Below are positions 1 to 5,520 of a DNA stretch of 10,683 nt, piece by piece. Position numbers and translations under genes: made by a program. Position 1 is the stretch's first letter. The number at the start of each line of letters is the position of its first letter. The stretch is from JBDIAR01 sp039812545 (lineage in GTDB: Bacteria > Actinomycetota > Actinomycetes > Actinomycetales > Dermatophilaceae). Under the pieces are notes generated by a model. It was not told the origin of the DNA. It ran no database searches and saw only the letters and a program-made list of their open reading frames with translations. Where the stretch lies: the NCBI GenBank assembly GCA_039812545.1, contig JBDIAR010000124.1:1-10683 (forward strand). Direction: 5' to 3'.

Positions 1-716
1 AGCGCCACGTCCTTACCGGGAACGTAGCCGGCGGCCTCGATGGCCTCGCAGATCAGGTCGAGCGCGGCCCGGTTGGACTCCAGGTTCGGGGCGAAACCGC
101 CCTCGTCGCCGAGGCCGGTGGCCAGGCCGCGGTCGTGCAGGACCTTCTTCAGCGAGTGGTAGACCTCGGCGCCCATCCGCAGGGCTTCCTTGAAGGACTC
201 CGCGCCGATCGGGGCGATCATGAACTCCTGGATGTCGACATTGGAGTCGGCGTGGCTGCCGCCGTTGAGGATGTTCATCATCGGGACCGGCAGGATGTGG
301 GCGTTCGGCCCGCCGACGTACCGGAACAGCGGCAGACCCGCGGACTCGGCGGCGGCACGGGCGACGGCGAGCGAGACACCGAGGATGGCGTTGGCGCCGA
401 GGCGTTCCTTGTTCTTCGTGCCGTCCAGATCGAGCATCTCCTGGTCGATGATCCGCTGGTCGGCGGCGTCGAAGCCGAGCAGCCGGGGAGCGATCTCGTC
501 ATAGACGGCGGTCACCGCCTGCTGGACGCCCTTGCCGAGGTAGCGGCCCTTGTCCCCGTCGCGCTTCTCGAACGCCTCGAAGGCCCCGGTCGACGCCCCG
601 GACGGCACGGCCGCGCGGGCGAAGGTGTCGTCGTCGAGACGGACCTCGACCTCGACGGTGGGGTTGCCGCGCGAGTCCAGGATCTCGCGTGCGCCGAGTT
701 CCTCAATGCTGGCCAT
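1..716 (-). CDS. eno: Enolase, N-terminal 238 residues (3' end beyond window)
   Basis: Phosphopyruvate hydratase; interconverts 2-phosphoglycerate and phosphoenolpyruvate in glycolysis, in the cytosol. Read on the minus strand from the ATG at 716, the protein begins MASIEELGAREILDSRGNPT, the standard enolase start. It continues through the mobile catalytic loop SGASTG, the LGANAILGVSLA helix, the HADSNVDIQEFMIAP substrate-loop region, EALRMGAEVYHSLK and GDEGGFAPN. The visible part covers the whole N-terminal lid domain and the start of the TIM barrel; the Mg-binding Asp/Glu/Asp and catalytic Lys of the C-terminal half lie outside the window. The start is fixed by family length and a GGAAGGA Shine-Dalgarno (within 720-731) 8 nt upstream. 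It lies 194 nt downstream of mazG on the same strand and may share its transcript or have its own promoter in that gap. Nothing in the visible part suggests damage. Confidence 0.97.
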   Translation of the reverse strand, partial: MASIEELGAREILDSRGNPTVEVEVRLDDDTFARAAVPSGASTGAFEAFEKRDGDKGRYLGKGVQQAVTAVYDEIAPRLLGFDAADQRIIDQEMLDLDGTKNKERLGANAILGVSLAVARAAAESAGLPLFRYVGGPNAHILPVPMMNILNGGSHADSNVDIQEFMIAPIGAESFKEALRMGAEVYHSLKKVLHDRGLATGLGDEGGFAPNLESNRAALDLICEAIEAAGYVPGKDVA

Positions 717-719
717 GGT

Positions 720-779
720 GGGTCCTTCCAGGGGTTCTCGAGTGGGTTCTTGACTGGGTTCTTGACTGGGTTCGAATCC
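720..779 (-). repeat. Five 12-nt direct repeats in the eno leader
   Basis: Read toward eno, five consecutive 12-nt units each end in ACCC: GGATTCGAACCC, AGTCAAGAACCC, AGTCAAGAACCC, ACTCGAGAACCC and CTGGAAGGACCC. The two middle copies are identical and the outer ones have drifted. The last unit contains the GGAAGGA ribosome-binding site and ends 3 nt before the ATG. If transcription begins upstream, the array forms the proximal 5' leader. Whether it regulates anything is unknown; slippage expansion of a leader segment is the simplest explanation. Confidence 0.85.
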
Positions 780-793
780 GTCGGGGACGAACT

Positions 794-820
794 CCGGCAG
801 GCCTGATTCAGGTATGCCGG
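794..820. promoter_or_regulatory. 27-bp concentric inverted repeat between mazG and eno
   Basis: The outer arms CCGGCA (794-799) and TGCCGG (815-820) and the inner arms CCTGA (802-806) and TCAGG (808-812) share the same centre at 807. Only positions 800/814 and 801/813 fail to pair, and the latter would be a G-U pair in one RNA strand. No T-run follows on either strand, so a classical intrinsic terminator is unlikely. It could be an operator for a dimeric regulator upstream of eno, or a U-less hairpin ending the mazG transcript. The dyad is directly visible; its role is inferred. Confidence 0.5.
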
Positions 821-910
821 ATCGTTGCCTCCCAGCGTATCGGAGGCGTCGCGTTCCCGGTCGTCTCGATGGGGGACGTCACGCTGCGTCAGCCGCGGTG
901 GCACGCCGAT

Positions 911-1951
911 TCACGGGGTGTTCTCAGGCTCGCTCCCAGGTTCGCTCCCAGGCTCGCGCTCGGGGTCGCTTCGGGAGAGTCGGCGCAGGGTGGCGCGCAG
1001 CGCCGCGTCGGCGTCGACGCCCTCGCCGCGCAGTTCCGCCACCAGGGCGAGTAGCCGGGCCCCCGGGTCCGCCGGCCCACCAAGCGGCTCGAGCAACGCG
1101 AGGTCGACGTCTTTGCCGGCTCGGGCGAGCCGGCCGAGCATCTTGTCGGCCCGGGCGAGCGTCGGCATACCGGCCGGAATGCCGGCGAACGGATCGTCGG
1201 CTCGGCGGTCGGCTTTCTCTCCCGCCTTGATGTCCTCCCAGTTGGCGGCCACCTCGTGCGGTGTGCTCGCTTCGACTCCGGCGAAGACATGCGGGTGGCG
1301 CCGGACCAACTTGTCGACGATGCCGGCGGCGACGTCGTCGATGGAGAACGGATGCTCCGGGTCCTCCTGTCCCACCCGGGACTGGAAGGCGACCTGCAGC
1401 AGGACGTCGCCCAGCTCTTCGACGATGTGGTCGCGGTCGCCGGATTCGATGGCCTCGACCGCCTCGTGAGTCTCCTCGATGAGGTACGGGACGAGGGACT
1501 GCGGGGTTTGTTCGGCGTCCCAGGGGCAGCCGCCGGGCGAGCGCAGGCGGTCCATGACGGCGACCAGGTCGAGGACTCGAGAGCCGGGGACGTCCCACGA
1601 GCCGACGAGCATCTCCACCACCACGGCCGGCGCGTTGGGCGTGGTGAGTTCGCTGGACAGGGCCTCCGGCAGGCCGGGGTCGCCGTCCTCCGACCCTACC
1701 CAGACGACCTCGCCGTCGGTGGCCCGCGCTAGCGCGACGAGGTGTTCGGCCAGGGCCAGCGGGCCGCTGGGGGGCACCCGCTCGACGTCGATCCCCTCGT
1801 TCATGACACCGGCAACCTGCGGGTCCTCCTCGCGACCGAAGACCCGGGCGGCGCCGACGAGACGCGCCCAGGCGGCATACGTCATCAGGCCCGCGGGAAC
1901 GCGCGGGGAGGTGAGGAGCAGGACGAGCGTGCCCTCGCTCGTCTCGCTCAC
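911..1951 (-). CDS. mazG: MazG family nucleoside triphosphate pyrophosphohydrolase
   Basis: All-alpha NTP pyrophosphatase; such enzymes hydrolyse (d)NTPs to NMP and PPi in housecleaning of non-canonical nucleotides. The protein has 346 residues. The MazG domain lies at about 127-245: a VMDRLR..GGCPWDAEQT entry, Mg-binding EExxE (E159, E160, E163), ExxD (E179-D182), and the family signature NWEDIKAGEK near 237-246. Residues 8-120 look like a degenerate Rossmann-type domain, possibly a relic of the tetrapyrrole-methylase domain fused to some MazG proteins (tentative). The C-terminus is an EPGS-repeat tail. The GTG start at 1951 overlaps the stop of the upstream lipoprotein gene as GTGA; no strong Shine-Dalgarno is seen, so translation is probably coupled. 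Met23 is an alternative start. There is one MazG domain, unlike the two of E. coli MazG. Confidence 0.93.
   Translation of the reverse strand: MSETSEGTLVLLLTSPRVPAGLMTYAAWARLVGAARVFGREEDPQVAGVMNEGIDVERVPPSGPLALAEHLVALARATDGEVVWVGSEDGDPGLPEALSSELTTPNAPAVVVEMLVGSWDVPGSRVLDLVAVMDRLRSPGGCPWDAEQTPQSLVPYLIEETHEAVEAIESGDRDHIVEELGDVLLQVAFQSRVGQEDPEHPFSIDDVAAGIVDKLVRRHPHVFAGVEASTPHEVAANWEDIKAGEKADRRADDPFAGIPAGMPTLARADKMLGRLARAGKDVDLALLEPLGGPADPGARLLALVAELRGEGVDADAALRATLRRLSRSDPEREPGSEPGSEPENTP
920..967 (-). repeat. 12-nt in-frame repeats at the 3' end of mazG
   Basis: Four consecutive 12-nt units in the coding frame: GACCCCGAGCGC, GAGCCTGGGAGC, GAACCTGGGAGC and GAGCCTGAGAAC. They encode an acidic, Pro/Gly/Ser-rich tail (EPGS, EPGS, EPEN). 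The repeats keep frame and lie just before the stop, where length changes should cost little. The core GA(A/G)CCT resembles the GAACCC core of the array in the eno leader about 140 bp away. Confidence 0.8.
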
Positions 1952-2481
1952 TGGCCCGAGGTCTTGGCGCCGGCGGTGGCGGTGGCGATCCAGTCGGGGG
2001 TGCGCTCCTGCAAACCGATCGAGTTGGCCTCGCTCGCGAAGGTGCCGAACCGTGGGTTGACTTGGATGTTGGCCTTGCGCAGCGCGGTGATCACGGCCGT
2101 GCTGTCGGCCTGATCGAGCGCATTGGAGTTGCGGATGAAGACATATTCGAGGAGCTGTCTCGTCGTCGGCGACGGGTTGTCGAACTTGGCGAGGGCGGCC
2201 GCGAAGTTCGCATCGGGCTTCCACTTGCCGCTGGCCTGCACCTGGGAAACGACGAACGGCGCGGTGATGAGGGCGTCCAGCACGTCCTTGCTCGCCAGCG
2301 GCTGCCCGGACAGCTTCTCGAAGGCGGCCCTGGTCTCCTCGACGTCGGCCTGGGTGATCGCCTTGCCGTCGACGACGGCATACGACTCCCCGCGATTGAC
2401 CATCCCGCAGCCCGTCAACAACGCGGACGACGCGGACAGGACCGCAACAGCGGCAAGCGCACTCCTTGCAGGCCAAGTCAC
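1948..2481 (-). CDS. SurA_N-like lipoprotein (PPIase-type chaperone fragment)
   Basis: Predicted secreted lipoprotein of 177 residues, anchored on the outer face of the cytoplasmic membrane. A signal peptide (residues 1-24, hydrophobic ALAAVAVLSASSALL) ends in the lipobox LTGC with acceptor Cys25. After it comes YAVVDGKAITQADVEE (34-49), the usual opening of SurA/PrsA chaperone N-terminal domains, then helical sequence and a VNPRFGTF stretch (141-148). Proteins like this sit beside mazG in many actinobacteria. No parvulin rotamase domain is present, so prolyl isomerase activity is not expected; a chaperone role for exported proteins is inferred from the family. The GTG start at 2481 is chosen for its strong AGGGAGGGA ribosome-binding site 7 nt upstream and because it puts the signal peptide at the N-terminus. 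An ATG at 2523 would add 14 unneeded residues. Its stop overlaps the mazG start. Confidence 0.85.
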   Translation of the reverse strand: MTWPARSALAAVAVLSASSALLTGCGMVNRGESYAVVDGKAITQADVEETRAAFEKLSGQPLASKDVLDALITAPFVVSQVQASGKWKPDANFAAALAKFDNPSPTTRQLLEYVFIRNSNALDQADSTAVITALRKANIQVNPRFGTFASEANSIGLQERTPDWIATATAGAKTSGQ

Positions 2482-2488
2482 CGGACGG

Positions 2489-2497
2489 TCCCTCCCT
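2489..2497 (-). promoter_or_regulatory. Ribosome-binding site of the SurA_N-like lipoprotein
   Basis: AGGGAGGGA on the minus strand, 7 nt before the GTG at 2481. It is a near-perfect Shine-Dalgarno and decides between the GTG at 2481 and the upstream in-frame ATG at 2523. Confidence 0.75.
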
Positions 2498-2527
2498 TGC
2501 GCGGCGGCGCGATGGTGCGCCACGGGA

Positions 2528-2533
2528 ACGATA
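2528..2533 (-). promoter_or_regulatory. Possible -10 element for the lipoprotein-mazG(-eno) transcript
   Basis: TATCGT on the minus strand, preceded by TTGG, fits the TAnnnT actinobacterial -10. It would put the transcript start about 40 nt before the GTG at 2481. I see no convincing -35 box at 17 +/- 1 nt. The 166-nt region 2482-2647 separates divergent genes and must hold promoters for both; this is the best minus-strand candidate, and it is weak. Confidence 0.35.
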
Positions 2534-2634
2534 CCAACCGGCTCCCCGGTGAAGCACCTCCATCGCAGCCCGCGCGCCCGCCGAGGAAGCGGTGGTGAAA
2601 ACCGAGTCGGCGACGCTCACGGACCCCTCTCGGC

Positions 2635-2640
2635 TACGAT
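2635..2640 (+). promoter_or_regulatory. -10 element of a leaderless promoter for the phosphodiesterase gene
   Basis: TACGAT ends 7 nt before the GTG at 2648, and no Shine-Dalgarno is present between or before. This is the arrangement expected for a leaderless actinobacterial mRNA whose first nucleotide is the start codon. No clear TTGACA-like -35 is visible. Confidence 0.5.
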
Positions 2641-2647
2641 TTCGCCC

Positions 2648-4132
2648 GTGAGTGCCTGGCCGCCGTCCGATGAGAGTCGACTCCTCACACGACGCCAGGC
2701 ATTGACCCTCGCGGGAGGAGCAGCAACGCTGAGCCTGTTGGGTTGTTCCCAACCCAAGGCGCCGACGGGACTGACGTTCGGACAATGGCAGGCCAATCGC
2801 GGGCGCACCTACCTCATCGCCCACCGCGGCTCGGGCGACGTCCTGCCAGAGCACAGTCTGGAGGCATACGAGGCCGCCTTGGACTGGGGCGCCAAAGCGT
2901 TGGAGATTTCCGTCGTGGGAACGAGCGACGGAGTCCTCATCTGTCAGCACGACCTGACCTTCGACCGGACGACCAACCTCAAGGGCAGGGTGGCCGAGCA
3001 GCCCAGCAGCGTGCTCTTAGAAGGCCGCATCGACATCCCGCGACTCGGACCGAGGTGGCAGGGGGAACGGCGTCCGCGGATCGCGAAACTGGACGAGGTC
3101 CTCGGCCGCATCGGCAAACGGGCAGTGCTGTTCATCGAGGCCAAGGACGACGCGGTCTACCCCTCGATGATGCGACTCGTCGAAGAGCACGGACTGATGG
3201 CCTCCACAGCCGTCAAAGTGCACTATCCGTCGCGCCGGATCGAGATGGCACATGAGGCCGGCTACCCCGTGTTCGCCTACTTCGGATCTGCCGACGAGTT
3301 GACGGCGGCGAACGTCGACGCACTCGTGGCGCGGCTGAAGCCCTCGACCGATGTCATCGTCATCCCGAGCTCGGACGACTCCGGGCCGTTATCCGACGCC
3401 ACCATCAAACGTGTGACCAAGGCCGGGATCCCCGTGTGGGTCTTCCCCGTGCACCGTCGCTGGGAACTCGACTACTACTTCCAGCGAGGGGTCGTCGGTG
3501 CTATGGCCTCCAGCTACGGCTACCTGAGCCGGGCCGTGCAACCCATGCGTCAGACGGACTGGGCGAGCGGGGGGCTCTCCCCCGGGGAGATGACGCGCAT
3601 CCCGGACATGGACTCGTTCGGTCTGTCGTGGCCCGACCCCGGTGTGATCGCACTGTCGTCCCAAGGCCGGCAGGCCTTTCTGACCCTTGGCCAGCTGTGT
3701 CCGCTGGAACATCCCGCCGGCCCGTATCGAGTTCAGCTCAAGATCAGGGTGGACACCCCCCCGGGAGACGAGGCGTCGAATTTCTCTCTTGCCTTCGCTC
3801 ACGATGACGACCGGTACTACGAGCACCGTCAAGGCACGCTGAACGGCTATCACGCCATCATGCGAATGGACGGCAAGCTGGAGTTCCGCATCCATCGCGC
3901 CGGCGAGGAGAGCGGGGAGGAGATCGGGAAGTCACAGCCCGGGCCGGCCCCCAAGAAAGGCAGCTGGATTCCGCTCCAACTGGACGTCGACACGACCTCG
4001 ATGTCGTGGCAGCGCTTGGATACCGGCCAGCTGATCCAGACCGAGCACAGCCAGTTCCGAGGTGGCTACCTGCACATCGGCCGTTCCGCGGACGACGGTG
4101 TGATCAGCGTCAAGGACGTCGTCGTCAGTTGA
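2648..4132 (+). CDS. Tat-exported lipoprotein with glycerophosphodiester phosphodiesterase domain and C-terminal beta-rich domain
   Basis: A 494-residue predicted extracytoplasmic lipoprotein. Twin Arg15-Arg16 (TRRQALTLAGG) and the lipobox LLGC with Cys33 indicate Tat export and lipidation. Residues about 54-292 form a GDPD (GlpQ-like) barrel: YLIAHRGSG with H59-R60, LPEHSLEAYEAAL, GAKALEIS, LICQHDLTFDRTT with the second catalytic H101, and VLFIEAKDD with E164. Family members hydrolyse glycerophosphodiesters to glycerol 3-phosphate and an alcohol. The metal-binding ExD motif reads E86-I-S88, so one usual Asp ligand is missing; activity may be altered. Residues about 300-494 are beta-rich and look like a concanavalin-type sandwich, possibly ligand-binding (tentative). 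The GTG start fits the -10 at 2635-2640 and puts the Tat motif at the N-terminus; an upstream in-frame extension to 2123 would run across the divergent lipoprotein gene. Its position beside a polysaccharide locus suggests a glycerophosphate polymer target (inference). Confidence 0.85.
   Translation: MSAWPPSDESRLLTRRQALTLAGGAATLSLLGCSQPKAPTGLTFGQWQANRGRTYLIAHRGSGDVLPEHSLEAYEAALDWGAKALEISVVGTSDGVLICQHDLTFDRTTNLKGRVAEQPSSVLLEGRIDIPRLGPRWQGERRPRIAKLDEVLGRIGKRAVLFIEAKDDAVYPSMMRLVEEHGLMASTAVKVHYPSRRIEMAHEAGYPVFAYFGSADELTAANVDALVARLKPSTDVIVIPSSDDSGPLSDATIKRVTKAGIPVWVFPVHRRWELDYYFQRGVVGAMASSYGYLSRAVQPMRQTDWASGGLSPGEMTRIPDMDSFGLSWPDPGVIALSSQGRQAFLTLGQLCPLEHPAGPYRVQLKIRVDTPPGDEASNFSLAFAHDDDRYYEHRQGTLNGYHAIMRMDGKLEFRIHRAGEESGEEIGKSQPGPAPKKGSWIPLQLDVDTTSMSWQRLDTGQLIQTEHSQFRGGYLHIGRSADDGVISVKDVVVS
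2738..2757 (+). other. Hairpin over the lipobox codons of the phosphodiesterase gene
   Basis: TTGGGTT (2738-2744) and AACCCAA (2751-2757) pair perfectly around a 6-nt loop, with GCC/GGC pairs outside a 2-nt bulge. It covers the codons around lipobox Cys33. A register-shifted alternative, GTTGGG/CCCAAC, also pairs. It may be chance or may slow translation at the export signal. Confidence 0.35.
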
Positions 4133-4157
4133 CCGACCGAGCGCGGCTCCTGGGCTC

Positions 4158-4198
4158 CGGTACTATGGGTGGTCGAGTCCGAAGCACCGATAGTGCCG
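4158..4198. promoter_or_regulatory. Inverted repeat over the promoter of the polysaccharide operon
   Basis: Arms 4158-4171 (CGGTACTATGGGTG) and 4185-4198 (CACCGATAGTGCCG) are 14 nt long around a 13-nt centre. They pair except for one G-G mismatch and one G-U. The left arm contains the TACTAT -10 candidate, so a start site near 4173 would fall in the centre; this suits an operator better than an RNA leader hairpin. It could instead terminate the phosphodiesterase transcript, whose stop is 26 nt upstream, but no T-run follows. Confidence 0.45.
4161..4166 (+). promoter_or_regulatory. -10 element upstream of the polysaccharide operon
   Basis: TACTAT is a good TAnnnT match about 90 nt before the ATG at 4256. 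A TTGACC at 4129-4134 overlaps the preceding stop codon but is 26 nt away, too far to be its -35. It is the only strong -10-like hexamer I see in the 123-nt gap. Confidence 0.45.
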
Positions 4199-4242
4199 TT
4201 CTGGCTGGCGGCAGCGAGCCGAAAACCGGGCAATAGCGCCCC

Positions 4243-4248
4243 AGGGGG
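4243..4248 (+). promoter_or_regulatory. Ribosome-binding site of the CDP-alcohol phosphatidyltransferase gene
   Basis: AGGGGG, 7 nt before the ATG at 4256. It selects this start over the in-frame GTG at 4169, which lies inside the promoter dyad. Confidence 0.65.
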
Positions 4249-4255
4249 ATTACAT

Positions 4256-5008
4256 ATGGTCACCAGTGACTCTGGCGCGGCTCGTCCGTCCAGTGTCGCC
4301 GAGGCGCTGACGGCGCTACGCGCCGCACAGAAGCCACCGCATGGCACCCCGGCATACTCACGCTTTGTCAATCGTCCGCTCGGACGCCAACTCGCGGCCC
4401 GGCTCACCGTGGCCGGCCTGACTCCGAACCAGGTCTCGGGTCTGTCGGCGTTGTGTTCCTTCTCCGCGATCGCCCTGGTCGCCACCTGCGCGCCGGCGCT
4501 CTGGCTGGGCATCGCGGTCAGCGTGTTGCTGGTCCTCGGCTACGCGCTCGACTCGGCCGACGGACAGGTCGCGCGACTGACCGGTCTGGGCTCGCCGTTC
4601 GGCGAGTGGCTCGATCACATGATCGACTGCACGAAGATCTCGAGCCTGCACATCGCCGTCGCCATCCACCTGTACCGGTTCACCGATCTCCCGGGCGGCG
4701 CGCTCCTGCTCCCGCTGGGGTATCTGCTCGTCTCCAATGTGCTCTTCTTCGGCATGATCCTGACCGACCAACTCCGGCGCGGTGCCGGCGCGGATCCGAT
4801 GGCGAAGAGCGGCTCGCTGTCCCTGATCCGGGCGCTGGCGATCCTTCCCACGGATTTCGGAGCCCTCTGCCTGGTGTTTGCCACCCTGGCCTGGTCACGC
4901 CTCTTCGTCGGTCTGTATGCGGTGATGCTCGCCGGCTGCGCGGCGCTCCTGCTGGCCGCGCTCGGCCGTTGGACGGTCCAGATGCGACGGCTCGGAGGGC
5001 GGCGATGA
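4256..5008 (+). CDS. CDP-alcohol phosphatidyltransferase family membrane protein
   Basis: Integral membrane enzyme of 250 residues. The family transfers a phospho-alcohol between CMP and an acceptor hydroxyl. The full signature is present: D99, D102-G103, A106-R107, G116, D120 and D124, matching DxxDGxxAR(x8)GxxxDxxxD, whose four Asp bind the metal ions and CDP. An N-terminal cytosolic stretch (1-60) with the typical LTPNQVSGLSAL entry precedes about six hydrophobic segments (around 62-80, 83-98, 128-142, 149-168, 188-215 and 217-236). The substrate cannot be read from sequence; phospholipid synthases have the same motif. Here it is the first gene of a coupled operon and overlaps a TagD-like cytidylyltransferase by ATGA, suggesting the two make and use one CDP-alcohol for a surface lipid or glycan. 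It is unlikely to be the housekeeping PgsA given this context (inference). Confidence 0.9.
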   Translation: MVTSDSGAARPSSVAEALTALRAAQKPPHGTPAYSRFVNRPLGRQLAARLTVAGLTPNQVSGLSALCSFSAIALVATCAPALWLGIAVSVLLVLGYALDSADGQVARLTGLGSPFGEWLDHMIDCTKISSLHIAVAIHLYRFTDLPGGALLLPLGYLLVSNVLFFGMILTDQLRRGAGADPMAKSGSLSLIRALAILPTDFGALCLVFATLAWSRLFVGLYAVMLAGCAALLLAALGRWTVQMRRLGGRR

Positions 5009-5520
5009 CCCGGCCCCGGGACATGGTGACGGGTTACGTCCCCGGCGTTTTCGACATGTTCCACGTCGGCCATCTCAACATCGTCAAGGCCGCGCGCGCC
5101 AACTGCGACTACCTCATCGTCGGCGCGGTTTCCGACGAGGTCGTTGCCAGGGTCAAGGGACGGCCCCCTGTCGTCCCGCTGGAGGAGCGCATGCAGATCC
5201 TGCGCGAGCTGCGGGATATCGACGAGGTGGTGGTCGACGACCACGCCGACAAGTTCGATGCGTGGCTGGAGTTGCACTTCGACGTGATCTTCAAGGGCGA
5301 CGACTGGCGGGGCACACCCAAGGGGGACAAGTTGGAGGCCGATCTCGCCAAGGTCGGCGCGCGGATTCACTACTTCCCGTACACCCGGCATACCTCCAGC
5401 ACAGCGTTGCGCCAGGCACTGGACCACGCCGTCCAGCCCACGACCTGGCCGCCGGAGTGGGCTGCTGTCGTGGAGCAGGCCGTGGCTCTCGGAGTGATCC
5501 CGGGAGGTCAGGCCCGATGA
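5005..5520 (+). CDS. Cytidylyltransferase, glycerol-3-phosphate cytidylyltransferase (TagD)-like
   Basis: Soluble nucleotidyltransferase of 171 residues, normal length for the TagD family plus a short tail. It has YVPGVFDMFHVGHLNIV (11-27) with the CTP-binding HxGH at 20-23, the PLEERMQIL helix (58-66), KGDDWRGT (97-104), and YTRHTSSTALR (126-136) in place of the family's RTxGISTT signature. The reaction expected is CTP plus an alcohol phosphate giving the CDP-alcohol and PPi; glycerol 3-phosphate is the default guess, while ethanolamine phosphate or another polyol phosphate is possible. The ATG overlaps the preceding stop (ATGA), with GGAGGG just upstream, so I prefer it to Met7. A product handed to the adjacent CDP-alcohol transferase is a natural inference. 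The less canonical second signature (RHTSST) makes the substrate less certain. Confidence 0.88.
   Translation: MTRPRDMVTGYVPGVFDMFHVGHLNIVKAARANCDYLIVGAVSDEVVARVKGRPPVVPLEERMQILRELRDIDEVVVDDHADKFDAWLELHFDVIFKGDDWRGTPKGDKLEADLAKVGARIHYFPYTRHTSSTALRQALDHAVQPTTWPPEWAAVVEQAVALGVIPGGQAR

Noticed and set aside
135..806. Open frame of 223 codons on the plus strand over eno
   Set aside because: Antisense shadow of enolase; Asp/Gly/Val-rich composition typical of reading a GC-rich gene on the wrong strand, and no family resemblance.
2548..2558. GGTG-AAG-CACC dyad in the divergent promoter region
   Set aside because: Only four base pairs per arm; expected by chance.
2123..2647. N-terminal extension of the phosphodiesterase
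   Set aside because: Antisense to the lipoprotein gene; the Tat signal and lipobox must be N-terminal, which fixes the GTG at 2648.
1952..2950. N-terminal extension of mazG through the lipoprotein gene on the minus strand
   Set aside because: Runs across another gene and the divergent promoter; low-complexity Arg-rich translation. The MazG homology and the GTGA overlap put the start at 1951.
3570..3583. GGGGG-CTCT-CCCCC hairpin inside the phosphodiesterase gene
   Set aside because: Five-base-pair stem within an intact coding frame at the linker between domains, no T-run; best explained by Gly/Pro codons.
3756..3762. Run of seven C in the phosphodiesterase gene as a phase-variable tract or frameshift
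   Set aside because: The frame stays sensible on both sides (RVDTPPGDEASNF); too short for confident slippage variation.
5262..5516. N-terminal extension of the glycosyltransferase
   Set aside because: Lies inside the cytidylyltransferase in another frame; DUF1972 proteins begin close to the GTHGVPAAYGG motif.
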